The notes beneath the pieces were generated by a model. The model searched no databases, had not been told where the DNA came from, and saw nothing but the letters and a program-made list of their open reading frames with translations. A DNA stretch of 43,334 bases, taken from Candidatus Planktophila sp. (GTDB taxonomy: Bacteria; Actinomycetota; Actinomycetes; Nanopelagicales; Nanopelagicaceae). Shown one piece after another: positions 21,007 to 29,925 of the stretch. The stretch is taken from positions 1 through 43,334 of the forward strand of contig SHUV01000006.1 of the NCBI GenBank assembly GCA_009694515.1, read 5' to 3'. A program made the position numbers and the translations under genes. Numbering within the stretch: position 1 is the first letter of the stretch; every line of letters starts with the position of its first letter.

Positions 21007-22434
21007 GTGAAGAAGTTACAGAATTTCATCAATGGAAAATCAGTTGATAGCGCATCCGGTGAAGTCACAACCCTAATTAACCCGGCAACTGCCCAGCCTT
21101 TCGCCACCGCGCCTAAATCAAACGCCACCGATATTGATAAGGCGATGAAGGCGGCCAGTAGCGCTTTTCTTGATTGGCGAGATTCCACACCTTCTGAGCG
21201 CCAGAAAGCTTTGCTCAAGATCGCCGATGCCATTGAATCTAGAGCTGATGAGTTTGTTGCCATTGAATCAGAAAACTGTGGAAAGCCAGTGGGGCTTACC
21301 GCGTCTGAAGAAGTTCCACCGATGGTGGATCAGATTCGTTTCTTTGCTGGTGCTGCTCGTAATTTGGAAGGTAAATCAGCCGGTGAATATATGAAGGGGA
21401 TGACCTCTTTTATTCGCCGTGAGCCTATTGGTGTGTGCGCACAAGTAACGCCATGGAATTACCCGATGATGATGGCGGTCTGGAAATGGGCACCAGCTAT
21501 TGCTGCTGGAAATACCGTAGTTCTGAAGCCAAGTGATACCACGCCAGCATCTACAGTATTTATGGCACAAATCATGAGTGAATTTCTACCTGATGGTGTT
21601 ATTAACGTTGTTACCGGAGAGCGTGAAACAGGTGCGCTACTAGTAGACCATGCAACACCTGCCATGGTCTCTATTACAGGTTCAGTGCGAGCAGGCATGG
21701 AAGTTGCAGCAGGTGCTGCTAAATCACTCAAGCGCGTGCACCTGGAATTAGGTGGCAAAGCCCCCGTTGTTGTCTTTAACGATGCAGATTTAGCCGCTGC
21801 TGCAGAAGGAATTGCGATTGCAGGATTTTTTAACGCCGGACAAGATTGCACCGCGGCTACTCGCGTGCTTGTGCAAGCTGGGGTATATGAGGAGATGGTG
21901 AACTTATTAGCGGATCAAGCAACCAATCACATTGCTATGGGTATGCCTTCAGAAGATGTCTTGGTGGGGCCGGTAAATAATAAGAACCAGTTTGATCGGG
22001 TGAGTGGCTTTATCACTCGCGTGCCATCACACGCTCGGGTTGTGGCAGGGGGAGCGCCTACTGGATTAGCTGGCTACTTCATCGCACCTACTGTGATTGC
22101 AGATCTGAAGCAAAGCGATGAGTTGATTCAATCTGAAATCTTTGGGCCAGTCATCACAATTCAGAAATTCGCTGATGAGACTGAAGCGGTTGCGATGGCA
22201 AATGGTGTTGATTACGGCCTGGCATCTTCGGTCTGGACCAAAGACCATGGGCGCGCAATGCGGATGGCTAAGGCCTTTGACTTCGGATGTGTCTGGATTA
22301 ATACCCACATCCCGTTGGTGGCGGAGATGCCACATGGTGGTTTCAAGCGCAGTGGATATGGCAAGGATCTCTCCAGCTATGGCTTTGAGGATTACACCCG
22401 CATCAAGCATGTGATGAGCAACCTCAACGCTTAA
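21007..22434 (+). CDS. Aldehyde dehydrogenase, 4-aminobutyraldehyde dehydrogenase-like
   Basis: A 475-residue NAD(P)-dependent aldehyde dehydrogenase. Catalytic residues are visible: N151 in TPWNYP, E247 in LELGGKAP and the nucleophile C281 in FFNAGQDC. The GQDCTAATRV context, the overall length and the adjacency to polyamine transport genes suggest oxidation of 4-aminobutyraldehyde to 4-aminobutyrate (PatD-type). Betaine-aldehyde and other omega-amino-aldehyde activities are close alternatives. The GTG start at 21007 follows the DinB-like gene by 3 bases and has only a weak SD. No putrescine aminotransferase or oxidase is encoded nearby to make its substrate. Confidence 0.85.
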   Translation: MKKLQNFINGKSVDSASGEVTTLINPATAQPFATAPKSNATDIDKAMKAASSAFLDWRDSTPSERQKALLKIADAIESRADEFVAIESENCGKPVGLTASEEVPPMVDQIRFFAGAARNLEGKSAGEYMKGMTSFIRREPIGVCAQVTPWNYPMMMAVWKWAPAIAAGNTVVLKPSDTTPASTVFMAQIMSEFLPDGVINVVTGERETGALLVDHATPAMVSITGSVRAGMEVAAGAAKSLKRVHLELGGKAPVVVFNDADLAAAAEGIAIAGFFNAGQDCTAATRVLVQAGVYEEMVNLLADQATNHIAMGMPSEDVLVGPVNNKNQFDRVSGFITRVPSHARVVAGGAPTGLAGYFIAPTVIADLKQSDELIQSEIFGPVITIQKFADETEAVAMANGVDYGLASSVWTKDHGRAMRMAKAFDFGCVWINTHIPLVAEMPHGGFKRSGYGKDLSSYGFEDYTRIKHVMSNLNA

Positions 22435-22453
22435 GCATCTGGGGCAAAAATCG

Positions 22454-22468
22454 GGTGAGAAAATCACC
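22454..22468. repeat. Inverted repeat upstream of potD promoter
   Basis: GGTGA (22454-22458) and TCACC (22464-22468) flank GAAAA, 20 bases before the candidate -35. It could be an operator or a small hairpin ending the dehydrogenase transcript. No T-run follows. Confidence 0.3.
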
Positions 22469-22488
22469 AGAAATTAACCGATTTATAT

Positions 22489-22517
22489 TTGGCCTAGGGG
22501 GCAAAGAGTTACATAAT
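22489..22517 (+). promoter_or_regulatory. Putative promoter of the pot operon
   Basis: TTGGCC (22489-22494) and CATAAT (22512-22517) are spaced by 17 bases, a good sigma-70-type arrangement. It lies in the 134-base gap before potD and would give an untranslated leader of about 45 bases ending in the AAAGGAG ribosome binding site. Confidence 0.5.
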
Positions 22518-22568
22518 GGGCCCTGCAAAACCGTCCCTTATTCCGGCAATTCAAAAGGAGCCTTAACC

Positions 22569-23735
22569 ATGGCTAGAAAACCGCTCTCTCCAGAAGCACG
22601 TTCAATAATCAATTCTAAAGTTTCGCGTCGCGCCGTTTTAGCTGGCGCTGGCGCAGTAGCTGGTGCAAGTGCGCTCGCTGCATGTGGTTCCGGTGGTGGA
22701 TCTTCTGAGAACGCCATTCGTTGGGGCAACTGGCCGCTCTACCTCGATGTTGATGACTCAGGTAAGAATTACCCAACGCTGCAAGCTTTTATTAAAGAGA
22801 GTGGCATTGATGTTAATTACTTTGAAGATTACAGCGATAACGATGAGTTCTTTGGAAAAGTTCAAGCTCAACTTAAATTAAAGGAAGACATTGGCTATGA
22901 CCTAGTCTGCCCAACAGATTGGATGGCGGCTCGCTGGATTCGTCTTGGTTACACACATAAATTTGATAAGGCAAACATTCCTAATGCTGGAAACATTCTT
23001 GACACTCTTGCATCTCCCTCATTTGATCCAACACGTGAACACTCCATGACCTGGCAAGGAATCATGAGTGGATTTGGTTGGAACACCGAAAAGGTTCCTG
23101 GCGGGGTTCGTACTCTTGATGAACTCTTTGCTCCACAAAATAAGGGAAAAATTGTTGTTCTCTCTGAGATGCGTGACACCATTGGCGTTATCTTGCGCTC
23201 ACGCGGCGTGGATTTGCAGACAGTGACCGAAAATCAGTATATGAGCGCTGTTGAATTCTTAGAACAGAAAGTTTCGGATGGCTGGATTCGCGGTGTTAAG
23301 GGCAACGAATATGCTGAAGACCTTAAGTCTGGCGATGCTATTGCAGTTATTGGTTGGTCTGGAGATATGTTTATCTTGAAGAATGATTACGATGGCAAGT
23401 TTGACTTCGCAATCCCTGAGTCAGGTGGAACCATTTCAGGTGATAACTTGATGATTCCTTACACAGCGACGGTTGAAGCGAAGGCAAGTGCTGAAAAGCT
23501 GATTAACTGGTATTACGACCCTGCAATTGCTGCAGAAGTTGCTGCCTACGTGAACTACGTAACTCCAGTAAAGGGTGCACAAGCCGAGATGGAGAAGATC
23601 GATCCAGATCTAGCGGCGAGTGAATTTATCTTTCCAACTGAGAAGACAATGGCTAACCTCTCTGTCTTCCGTTCACTCACACCTGCTGAAGAAAGCACTT
23701 GGACAGAGGCCTTCCAGAAGGCATCCGGCATCTAG
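22569..23735 (+). CDS. potD: Spermidine/putrescine ABC transporter, substrate-binding lipoprotein
   Basis: A 388-residue periplasmic-binding-protein-like lipoprotein that captures polyamines outside the membrane. The N-terminus has a twin-arginine pair (R20-R21, SRRAVLAG) and a lipobox LAAC with C39 as the lipidated residue, so export by Tat and lipid anchoring are likely. The mature part begins with the IRWGNWPLYLD motif of PotD-like proteins and contains LVCPTDWMAARWIRLG. I chose the ATG at 22569, preceded by AAAGGAG, over the in-frame start at 22455, which precedes the promoter-like region. It directly abuts potA. Exact substrate (putrescine, spermidine or a related amine) is not proven. 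Confidence 0.9.
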   Translation: MARKPLSPEARSIINSKVSRRAVLAGAGAVAGASALAACGSGGGSSENAIRWGNWPLYLDVDDSGKNYPTLQAFIKESGIDVNYFEDYSDNDEFFGKVQAQLKLKEDIGYDLVCPTDWMAARWIRLGYTHKFDKANIPNAGNILDTLASPSFDPTREHSMTWQGIMSGFGWNTEKVPGGVRTLDELFAPQNKGKIVVLSEMRDTIGVILRSRGVDLQTVTENQYMSAVEFLEQKVSDGWIRGVKGNEYAEDLKSGDAIAVIGWSGDMFILKNDYDGKFDFAIPESGGTISGDNLMIPYTATVEAKASAEKLINWYYDPAIAAEVAAYVNYVTPVKGAQAEMEKIDPDLAASEFIFPTEKTMANLSVFRSLTPAEESTWTEAFQKASGI

Positions 23736-24884
23736 GTGGCAGATAGCGCAAACTCGGCACGTGGTGACCTTAAACTCGCTAGTGTCACCAAGAGTTATGG
23801 CGACTTCACAGCTGTTGATGATCTCTCACTAACCATCCCTGAAGGTTCATTCTTTGCATTGCTTGGACCTTCAGGGTGTGGCAAAACCACCACACTTCGT
23901 ATGGTTGCTGGTCTGGAAGAGCCTACGGTGGGAACTATCCACTTAGGTTCAACTGACATCACCTTCACTAAGCCATATCAGCGCCCTATCAATACCGTTT
24001 TTCAGAACTACGCTCTTTTTCCGCATTTAACAATCTTTGAAAATATTGCATTCGGTCTGCGCCGTCGTGGAATTAAAGATGTGGATGAGTCCGTCAATAA
24101 GGTGCTGGACCTGGTGGAACTTCCTCATCTAGCACAGCGCAAACCAACACAGCTCTCTGGCGGTCAGCAACAGCGCATCGCACTTGCCCGTGCCATTGTT
24201 AATCGACCAGCACTTCTCCTTCTTGATGAACCACTAGGAGCACTTGATCTTAAGTTGCGACGTCAGATGCAGATTGAACTCAAGTGGATTCAAAAGGAAG
24301 TCGGACTCACATTCGTTCACGTGACCCACGATCAGGAAGAGGCCATGACAATGGCTGACACGATTGCGGTGATGAATGAGGGAAAGATTGAGCAGATGGG
24401 AAGCCCCGCTGAACTCTATGACAATCCGAAGACAGCATTTGTCGCAAACTTTCTCGGTCAATCAAATTTAATCAAGGGAACACTAGTCGGCACAGATGGA
24501 GATTCATTAGTTGCAGATCTCTTTGGCCAGAAGATTTCACTTCCGCGTTCTCGTTCTCATGCAGCAGATTCATCGATTTATGCGGGTATCCGCCCAGAAA
24601 AGTTTCGTATCTCTTTACTTCAAACCTCCACTTCAGGCAATCTATTAAGTGGTGGAAAGATTGAAGATGTTTCATATATTGGGGTCTCAACCCAGTATCA
24701 AGTCATGATGCCATGGGGACAAGAGCTAATGGTCTTTGAACAAAACGATGACGGGGTTGCACCTTTCCGAATTGGTGACCCAGTGAATATTTCATGGGAG
24801 CCAATTTTTACCTTTGCACTGCGTGGCGATGAAGATGCCGATGCAGGTACCGAAGTAGTTCCTGAAGATCTCGACGAAGAGTAA
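23736..24884 (+). CDS. potA: Polyamine ABC transporter, ATP-binding protein
   Basis: The ATPase of the Pot importer, 382 residues. The nucleotide-binding domain shows Walker A GPSGCGKTT (residues 44-52), the ABC signature LSGGQQQRIALARA, Walker B LLLLDEPLGALD and the H-loop VTHDQEEAMT. The C-terminal TOBE-type domain is typical of PotA/MalK-like proteins and ends in an acidic tail. The GTG start follows the potD stop without a gap. FHxxLTIFENIAFGLRRR-like sequence after the Q-loop (FPHLTIFENIAFGL) supports the polyamine/opine subfamily. Confidence 0.93.
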   Translation: MADSANSARGDLKLASVTKSYGDFTAVDDLSLTIPEGSFFALLGPSGCGKTTTLRMVAGLEEPTVGTIHLGSTDITFTKPYQRPINTVFQNYALFPHLTIFENIAFGLRRRGIKDVDESVNKVLDLVELPHLAQRKPTQLSGGQQQRIALARAIVNRPALLLLDEPLGALDLKLRRQMQIELKWIQKEVGLTFVHVTHDQEEAMTMADTIAVMNEGKIEQMGSPAELYDNPKTAFVANFLGQSNLIKGTLVGTDGDSLVADLFGQKISLPRSRSHAADSSIYAGIRPEKFRISLLQTSTSGNLLSGGKIEDVSYIGVSTQYQVMMPWGQELMVFEQNDDGVAPFRIGDPVNISWEPIFTFALRGDEDADAGTEVVPEDLDEE

Positions 24885-24900
24885 TCAAAAGACTCTGGCT

Positions 24901-25746
24901 ATGAAGAAAATAAGCACCCCCTACCTACTGCTCCTTCCTGGCTTCGCCTTCCTCTTTACATTTTTTGTTTTTCCGATACTCAGTCTGGCTCAAGTTTCAA
25001 CTGCAACCCCAATCAGTGGGGGAGACGTTGGAGAATTTGAGCAAACACTAAGATTTAGAAATTATCTGGAAGCTTTTCTCGAGAGTAGAGAGCACTTCGG
25101 ACGATCACTTGTTTATGCACTACTGGCAACTTTTATTGCGCTCATGATTTCTTATCCATTGGCATATGCCCTGGCATTCAAATCTGGAAAATATAAGAAT
25201 GTGCTTCTCGTGCTAGTCGTAGCCCCATTTTTCACTTCGTTTTTACTTCGTACTGTGGCGTGGAAGCAAATTCTAGGAGAAGAAGGCTTCGTAGTTCCTC
25301 CACTTAGAACTCTTGGATTAATCAGCGAATCAACCACCCTTACTTCAACTGCGGGTGCAGTAATTATCGGTATGGCATATAACTTCCTACCATTTATGAC
25401 GTTACCTCTTTATGCATCTATCGATCGAATTGATCCACGCACTCTTGAAGCATCAGGTGATCTATATGCAAATGGCTTCACCACCTTCCGCAAGGTAACG
25501 CTGCCCTTATCCATGCCAGGGGTTGTCGCGGGGACCTTACTCACATTTATTCCCGCTGCAGGTGATTACGTTAATGCTGAATTATTGGGCGGACCAAATA
25601 ACACGATGATTGGTAACGTCATTCAATCAAGATTTCTTATTCCAGACTATCCGACAACATCAGCGCTCTCCTTTATGCTGATGGCTGCAATTCTGATTAT
25701 AGTTATTGTGTATATCCGTAAAGCTGGAACGGATGAGGTCGTATGA
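24901..25746 (+). CDS. potB: Polyamine ABC transporter, permease 1
   Basis: A 281-residue inner membrane permease. It starts with an N-terminal hydrophobic helix (LLLLPGFAFLFTFFVFPILSL) and has about six transmembrane segments. The EAA loop for docking to the ATPase appears as ASGDLYANGFTTFRKVTLPLSMPGV. The order after PotA and before PotC is the standard potABC arrangement. The gap to potA is 16 bases, and the end overlaps potC by four bases (ATGA). Confidence 0.92.
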   Translation: MKKISTPYLLLLPGFAFLFTFFVFPILSLAQVSTATPISGGDVGEFEQTLRFRNYLEAFLESREHFGRSLVYALLATFIALMISYPLAYALAFKSGKYKNVLLVLVVAPFFTSFLLRTVAWKQILGEEGFVVPPLRTLGLISESTTLTSTAGAVIIGMAYNFLPFMTLPLYASIDRIDPRTLEASGDLYANGFTTFRKVTLPLSMPGVVAGTLLTFIPAAGDYVNAELLGGPNNTMIGNVIQSRFLIPDYPTTSALSFMLMAAILIIVIVYIRKAGTDEVV

Positions 25747-26582
25747 GTTCTATAGCGAAAGAAGTAATCGTCTCACGGCGACCTTTAGGTTCTTCGTTAT
25801 CGCGTTGGTTTGGCAAAAACCTCATACGTATCTATATGGCTCTAGCATTTACCTATCTCTTTATCCCTGTGGCCTATACCTTTGTCTTTTCCTTTAACGA
25901 CTCGGGTAAATCCAATATAACCTGGCAGGGGTTCACCTTTGATAAATGGTTAAATCCATGTGGGGCGCCACGTGTATGCGAGGCTCTTGGAAACTCAATT
26001 AAGATTGGTTTATTAGCAACGATATTTTCAACAATTTTAGGAACACTTATAGCTTTTGCGATCGGGCGATATGCATTTAGAGGACGATCAGCGTCAAATC
26101 TTCTAATTTTTCTTCCCATGGCAACGCCAGAGATTGTGTTGGGCGCCTCTATTCTCTCGCTCTTTCTTGTATTGCAAGTAAATCCAGGCTTCTGGCCAAC
26201 GGTTATCGCCCACGTTGTTTTCTGTGTCTCCTTCGTTGTTGTCACCGTGAAGGCGCGTATTGCATCTCTTGATCCTCGGCTTGAGCAGGCCGCCATGGAT
26301 CTCTATGCCAATGAATTTCAAACATTTCGTCGCGTGACTTTGCCATTGGTTGCACCAGGAATTGCAGCAGCAGCCCTTCTCGCCTTCAGCCTCTCTTTCG
26401 ATGATTTTATTATCACTAATTTCAACTCTGGAACTGTTACAACGTTTCCAAAATTTATTTACGGAGCAGCAGCACGCGGGATCCCGGCGCAGGCTAACGT
26501 GATTGCCTCGGCCGTCTTTTTCCTTGCCTTAGCCCTTGTTATCATTGGACAAGTGGTCAGCCGTAAGCGTAAAGTTTATTAA
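25743..26582 (+). CDS. potC: Polyamine ABC transporter, permease 2
   Basis: A 279-residue permease pairing with PotB. Hydrophobic segments start near residue 30 (ALAFTYLFIPVAYTFVFSF). The EAA loop is seen as AAMDLYANEFQTFRRVTLPLVAPGI. The FSLSFDDFIITNFNSG stretch is characteristic of PotC-like proteins. It overlaps potB by four bases and abuts the ureohydrolase gene, indicating one transcription unit. Confidence 0.92.
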   Translation: MSSIAKEVIVSRRPLGSSLSRWFGKNLIRIYMALAFTYLFIPVAYTFVFSFNDSGKSNITWQGFTFDKWLNPCGAPRVCEALGNSIKIGLLATIFSTILGTLIAFAIGRYAFRGRSASNLLIFLPMATPEIVLGASILSLFLVLQVNPGFWPTVIAHVVFCVSFVVVTVKARIASLDPRLEQAAMDLYANEFQTFRRVTLPLVAPGIAAAALLAFSLSFDDFIITNFNSGTVTTFPKFIYGAAARGIPAQANVIASAVFFLALALVIIGQVVSRKRKVY

Positions 26583-27581
26583 GTGGTGAATCATGGCAAT
26601 ATGTACGGTCCAAGCTTCACCTTCCTAGGTGTAGCCCAATGCGACCTTGATGATCGGGCAACTTACGCCAATGCTGATATTGTCATTGTAGGTGCACCAA
26701 TTGATTCAGGAACCTCGCATCGATCCGGTGCTAAGTTTGGTCCGCAAGCAATTCGCGGCGGAGATTATCTGCCCCATGATGCAAGTCGACCACACTTAGC
26801 GCTACGTACAGATGGTTTGAAAGATCTTACCGTTGTTGACGCTGGTGACTTGATGATGCCAGGAGGAGACCTCGCTGCATCTTTGACTGTGTTACGCGAG
26901 GCGACAGAGAAAATTTCACAAGCAGGTGCAATACCTGTGATTCTTGGGGGCGATCACTCGATTGTGTCGGCAGATGTTGCCGGGATTGCAAACCATCGCG
27001 GACATGGAAAGATTTCAATGATCCACTTTGATGCGCACGCTGATACTGGCGAAGATCACTTTGGTGCATTGATTGGGCACGGAACTCCAATGCGTCGCTT
27101 AATTGAAGATGGATATATGCGTGGAGATCGCTTTTTACAATTAGGCCTGCGTGGGTATTGGCCGGATCATGCCACTCTTGCGTGGATGCGCGATCAAGGT
27201 ATGCGTTCCTATGAGATGACTGAGATTCATCATCGTGGACTCAATACCGTTCTCGATGAATCTTTTGCGACTCTTACTGACGGCTGCGATGGAGTTTTTC
27301 TCTCAGTTGATATTGATGTTGTTGATCCAGGCATGGCGCCAGGTACCGGAACTCCAGAACCTGGTGGAATGACATCGCGTGAGCTACTTGAAGCTGTGAG
27401 GCGAATCTGTTTGGAGCTTCCTGTTGTGGGAATTGATATCGTTGAAGTCGCACCAGCTTTTGATAGCGCAGATATCACCGCAATTTTAGCTAACCGTGTT
27501 GTTCTTGAGGCGCTTAGTGCAATTGCCAAGCGCCGCACTGGAAGCAGTTATTCACCCATACAAAATCTTCTGGATCGTTAA
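26583..27581 (+). CDS. Ureohydrolase family protein (agmatinase / guanidinobutyrase-like)
   Basis: A 332-residue arginase-fold enzyme that releases urea from a guanidino compound. All six manganese ligands are visible: H125 (GGDHSI), D150, H152 and D154 (DAHAD), D243 and D245 (SVDIDVVDP). The EVAPAFDSAD ending region also fits. Arginase, agmatinase, guanidinobutyrase and newer guanidine hydrolases share these motifs. The neighbours favour agmatinase (giving putrescine) or guanidinobutyrase (giving 4-aminobutyrate), and sequence alone does not decide. The GTG start abuts potC; a second start at the ATG 26601 is possible. It ends 3 bases from dxr. Confidence 0.85.
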   Translation: MVNHGNMYGPSFTFLGVAQCDLDDRATYANADIVIVGAPIDSGTSHRSGAKFGPQAIRGGDYLPHDASRPHLALRTDGLKDLTVVDAGDLMMPGGDLAASLTVLREATEKISQAGAIPVILGGDHSIVSADVAGIANHRGHGKISMIHFDAHADTGEDHFGALIGHGTPMRRLIEDGYMRGDRFLQLGLRGYWPDHATLAWMRDQGMRSYEMTEIHHRGLNTVLDESFATLTDGCDGVFLSVDIDVVDPGMAPGTGTPEPGGMTSRELLEAVRRICLELPVVGIDIVEVAPAFDSADITAILANRVVLEALSAIAKRRTGSSYSPIQNLLDR

Positions 27582-27584
27582 TTC

Positions 27585-28733
27585 ATGCGTGATGTTGTCA
27601 TCCTAGGTTCCACCGGCTCAATCGGCGTTCAATCGCTGGAGATTGTGGAAGCTAATCCGGAGCTCTTTTCGGTAGTTGCTATCACTTCAGCTGGAACTCA
27701 TCCGCAGTTGGTTATTGATCAGGCGAAGAAGTTTGCGGTAAAGCTGGTGGGAGTTACTAAGAATGCGCAAATGATTCGCGAGGCACTTCCAGGAGTGCAA
27801 GTCATTGATGGTCCCCATGCATCAACTGAAGTAGCTGCAATTACCTGCGATGTTGTGCTCAACGCCATCACAGGCTCTATCGGCTTGGCGCCCACACTTG
27901 CTGCAATCAAAGCGGGCAATCGGGTGGCACTTGCAAATAAGGAATCACTTATTGCCGGCGGAGATTTAGTGATTGCCCACGCTAAAGCTGATCAGATACT
28001 CCCAGTTGATTCCGAGCATTCTGCAATCTGGCAAGCGCTGCTGGGTGAGAAGAAATCTGAAGTAGCTAAGTTAGTTCTCACCGCTAGTGGTGGCCCATTT
28101 CGCGATCGGGCAGATTTATCTACCGTGACTTTGCAAGAAGCACTTGCCCATCCCACATGGACTATGGGACCGGTTGTGACAATTAATTCAGCCTCCCTGA
28201 TGAATAAGGGTTTGGAAATTATTGAAGCTCACTATTTATTTGGTATTGCCTACTCTCAGATAGAGGCGGTAATCCACCCGCAATCTGTGGTGCACTCCAT
28301 GGTCGAATTCATCGATGGTTCAACTATCGCCCAAGCATCACCGCCAAATATGAAGGGGCCGATATCACTTGCGCTCAATCATCCGCATCGCGTTCCTGGG
28401 GCAACGAAGCCAATAGATTGGAGCACTTCTCACACTTGGAGCTTTGCTCCGATTGATGAGAGTCGTTTTCCAGCGGTCGCACTTGCTCGCACCTGCGGTG
28501 AAATTGGGGGAGGACTCCCAGCAATTTTTAATGCATCCAATGAGGTTGCCGTGCAAGCATTTATCGAGGGGCAGATCTCATTTACCGACATTTTCGCCAT
28601 TGTCAGTCAGAGTGTGGATCACTTGCGGTCAACAGCGGCTAAAACTCTGCGTGATTTGGAAGATGTCAGTGCGGCAGAAGATGATGCTCGCCAGATAGCC
28701 AGTGAATTAGTGAAGAAGGTAGCTCTGCGATGA
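27585..28733 (+). CDS. dxr: 1-deoxy-D-xylulose 5-phosphate reductoisomerase
   Basis: Dxr converts DXP to MEP, the committed step of the non-mevalonate isoprenoid pathway. The 382-residue protein starts VVILGSTGSIGVQSLEI (NADPH site). It carries ANKESLIAGG, the metal/substrate segment LPVDSEHSAIWQAL and LTASGGPFR, with NSASLMNKGLEIIEA further on. The overlap with rseP is four bases (ATGA). It begins 3 bases after the ureohydrolase gene, so it could be read from the polyamine operon promoter unless an internal promoter exists, which I do not see. Confidence 0.97.
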   Translation: MRDVVILGSTGSIGVQSLEIVEANPELFSVVAITSAGTHPQLVIDQAKKFAVKLVGVTKNAQMIREALPGVQVIDGPHASTEVAAITCDVVLNAITGSIGLAPTLAAIKAGNRVALANKESLIAGGDLVIAHAKADQILPVDSEHSAIWQALLGEKKSEVAKLVLTASGGPFRDRADLSTVTLQEALAHPTWTMGPVVTINSASLMNKGLEIIEAHYLFGIAYSQIEAVIHPQSVVHSMVEFIDGSTIAQASPPNMKGPISLALNHPHRVPGATKPIDWSTSHTWSFAPIDESRFPAVALARTCGEIGGGLPAIFNASNEVAVQAFIEGQISFTDIFAIVSQSVDHLRSTAAKTLRDLEDVSAAEDDARQIASELVKKVALR

Positions 28734-29869
28734 AAGTACTTGGAATCTTAGCTTTTGCAGTTGCGCTACTTCTCTCTGTCATGGTGCACGAATTCGGGCA
28801 TTACATCACCGCTAAGAAATTTAATATGAAGGTTACTGAATTCTTCCTAGGCTTCGGCACCAAGTTGTGGTCCTTTAGAAAGGGCGAGACAGAATTTGGC
28901 GTGAAGGCGATTCCGGCCGGGGGCTACTGTCGCATCGAAGGAATGACACCTACTGATCGGATGCCGGCGGGGGAAGAGTCGAGAGCTTTCTTTACCGCCT
29001 CATCAGGTAAGAAGCTGATTGTTTTAGGTGCAGGTTCTTTTGCCCATTTCCTGATTGGCTTCCTGCTCATCTTCACCATCTTCTTTGGAGTTGGTTACAC
29101 CGCACTACTTTCTAATATTGCCCAAGTTTCTCCCAACTCTGCCGCTTCCGAAGCAGGTTTTCTAGCCGGAGATAAAATCATTGAAGTAGATGGCCAGAAA
29201 GTTAAGGATTGGTATCTAGATTCGCGCAAGATTGCCGAGTCGCAAGGCAAGCAGATGCGATTTACTATCGAGCGTGCAGGTGAGGTTCTTACTCTTACCG
29301 CGACTCCACAATACGTTGAAGAGCAGAAGCGATATGTGCTGGGCGTGGTCACACAGATCGGAAACAAACGAGAAAGCTTTTTTCCTGCGCTAACTGCCTC
29401 TGCTAGAGCCACAGTAACGCTGACCAAAGAATCAGTGAAATCACTCTTTGCTCTTCCTTCTAAGGTGCCACAACTTATTCGCCAAACATTTATGGGAGAA
29501 GAGCGCAATCCTGATGGGCTTGTGGGAATTGTTGGCGCGGCTCGGGTCTCGGGCGATGCGGTGAGTTCGCAGAGACTTAATAGCAATGAACGAGTTTCCA
29601 CCTTTATTCTGATCGTTGCCAGCTTAAACATTTTCGTTGGTCTCTTTAACTTACTGCCATTTCTGCCACTCGACGGTGGTCATATGGCCATTGCAATCGC
29701 TGATGAAGTCCGCGCCCTCTTTGCACGCATTCGCAGGAAGCCTCGGCCAGCCAGCATCGATGTCAATGTCATGACACCAATTACTATGGCTGTCTTTGGC
29801 GTCTTAGCTGTGTTGACGTTGATACTTCTTGTGGCAGATATCATCAATCCAATTTCAATCAACTTCTAG
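28730..29869 (+). CDS. rseP: Site-2 protease family membrane metalloprotease (RseP/Rip1-like)
   Basis: A 379-residue M50 intramembrane protease that cleaves membrane-bound regulators such as anti-sigma factors. The zinc motif HEFGH lies at residues 20-24 in the first transmembrane helix, and the third ligand motif is in NLLPFLPLDGGH near the C-terminal helices. A PDZ domain (NSAASEAGFLAGDKIIEVDGQKV) sits between them. In Actinobacteria this gene regularly lies between dxr and ispG, as here (Rip1 in mycobacteria). The substrate is not known from sequence. Confidence 0.93.
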   Translation: MKVLGILAFAVALLLSVMVHEFGHYITAKKFNMKVTEFFLGFGTKLWSFRKGETEFGVKAIPAGGYCRIEGMTPTDRMPAGEESRAFFTASSGKKLIVLGAGSFAHFLIGFLLIFTIFFGVGYTALLSNIAQVSPNSAASEAGFLAGDKIIEVDGQKVKDWYLDSRKIAESQGKQMRFTIERAGEVLTLTATPQYVEEQKRYVLGVVTQIGNKRESFFPALTASARATVTLTKESVKSLFALPSKVPQLIRQTFMGEERNPDGLVGIVGAARVSGDAVSSQRLNSNERVSTFILIVASLNIFVGLFNLLPFLPLDGGHMAIAIADEVRALFARIRRKPRPASIDVNVMTPITMAVFGVLAVLTLILLVADIINPISINF

Positions 29870-29912
29870 CTCATACTACTCACCACCAGGAGCAAGATTG
29901 CGCGAGATAGGG

Positions 29913-29918
29913 CAGAAT
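29913..29918 (+). promoter_or_regulatory. Putative -10 element for ispG
   Basis: CAGAAT lies seven bases before the ispG ATG, in the 56-base rseP-ispG gap. No good -35 is seen. A GGAG at 29889-29892 is too far upstream to serve the ATG, so a leaderless start is possible. Confidence 0.3.
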
Positions 29919-29925
29919 ACGCATC

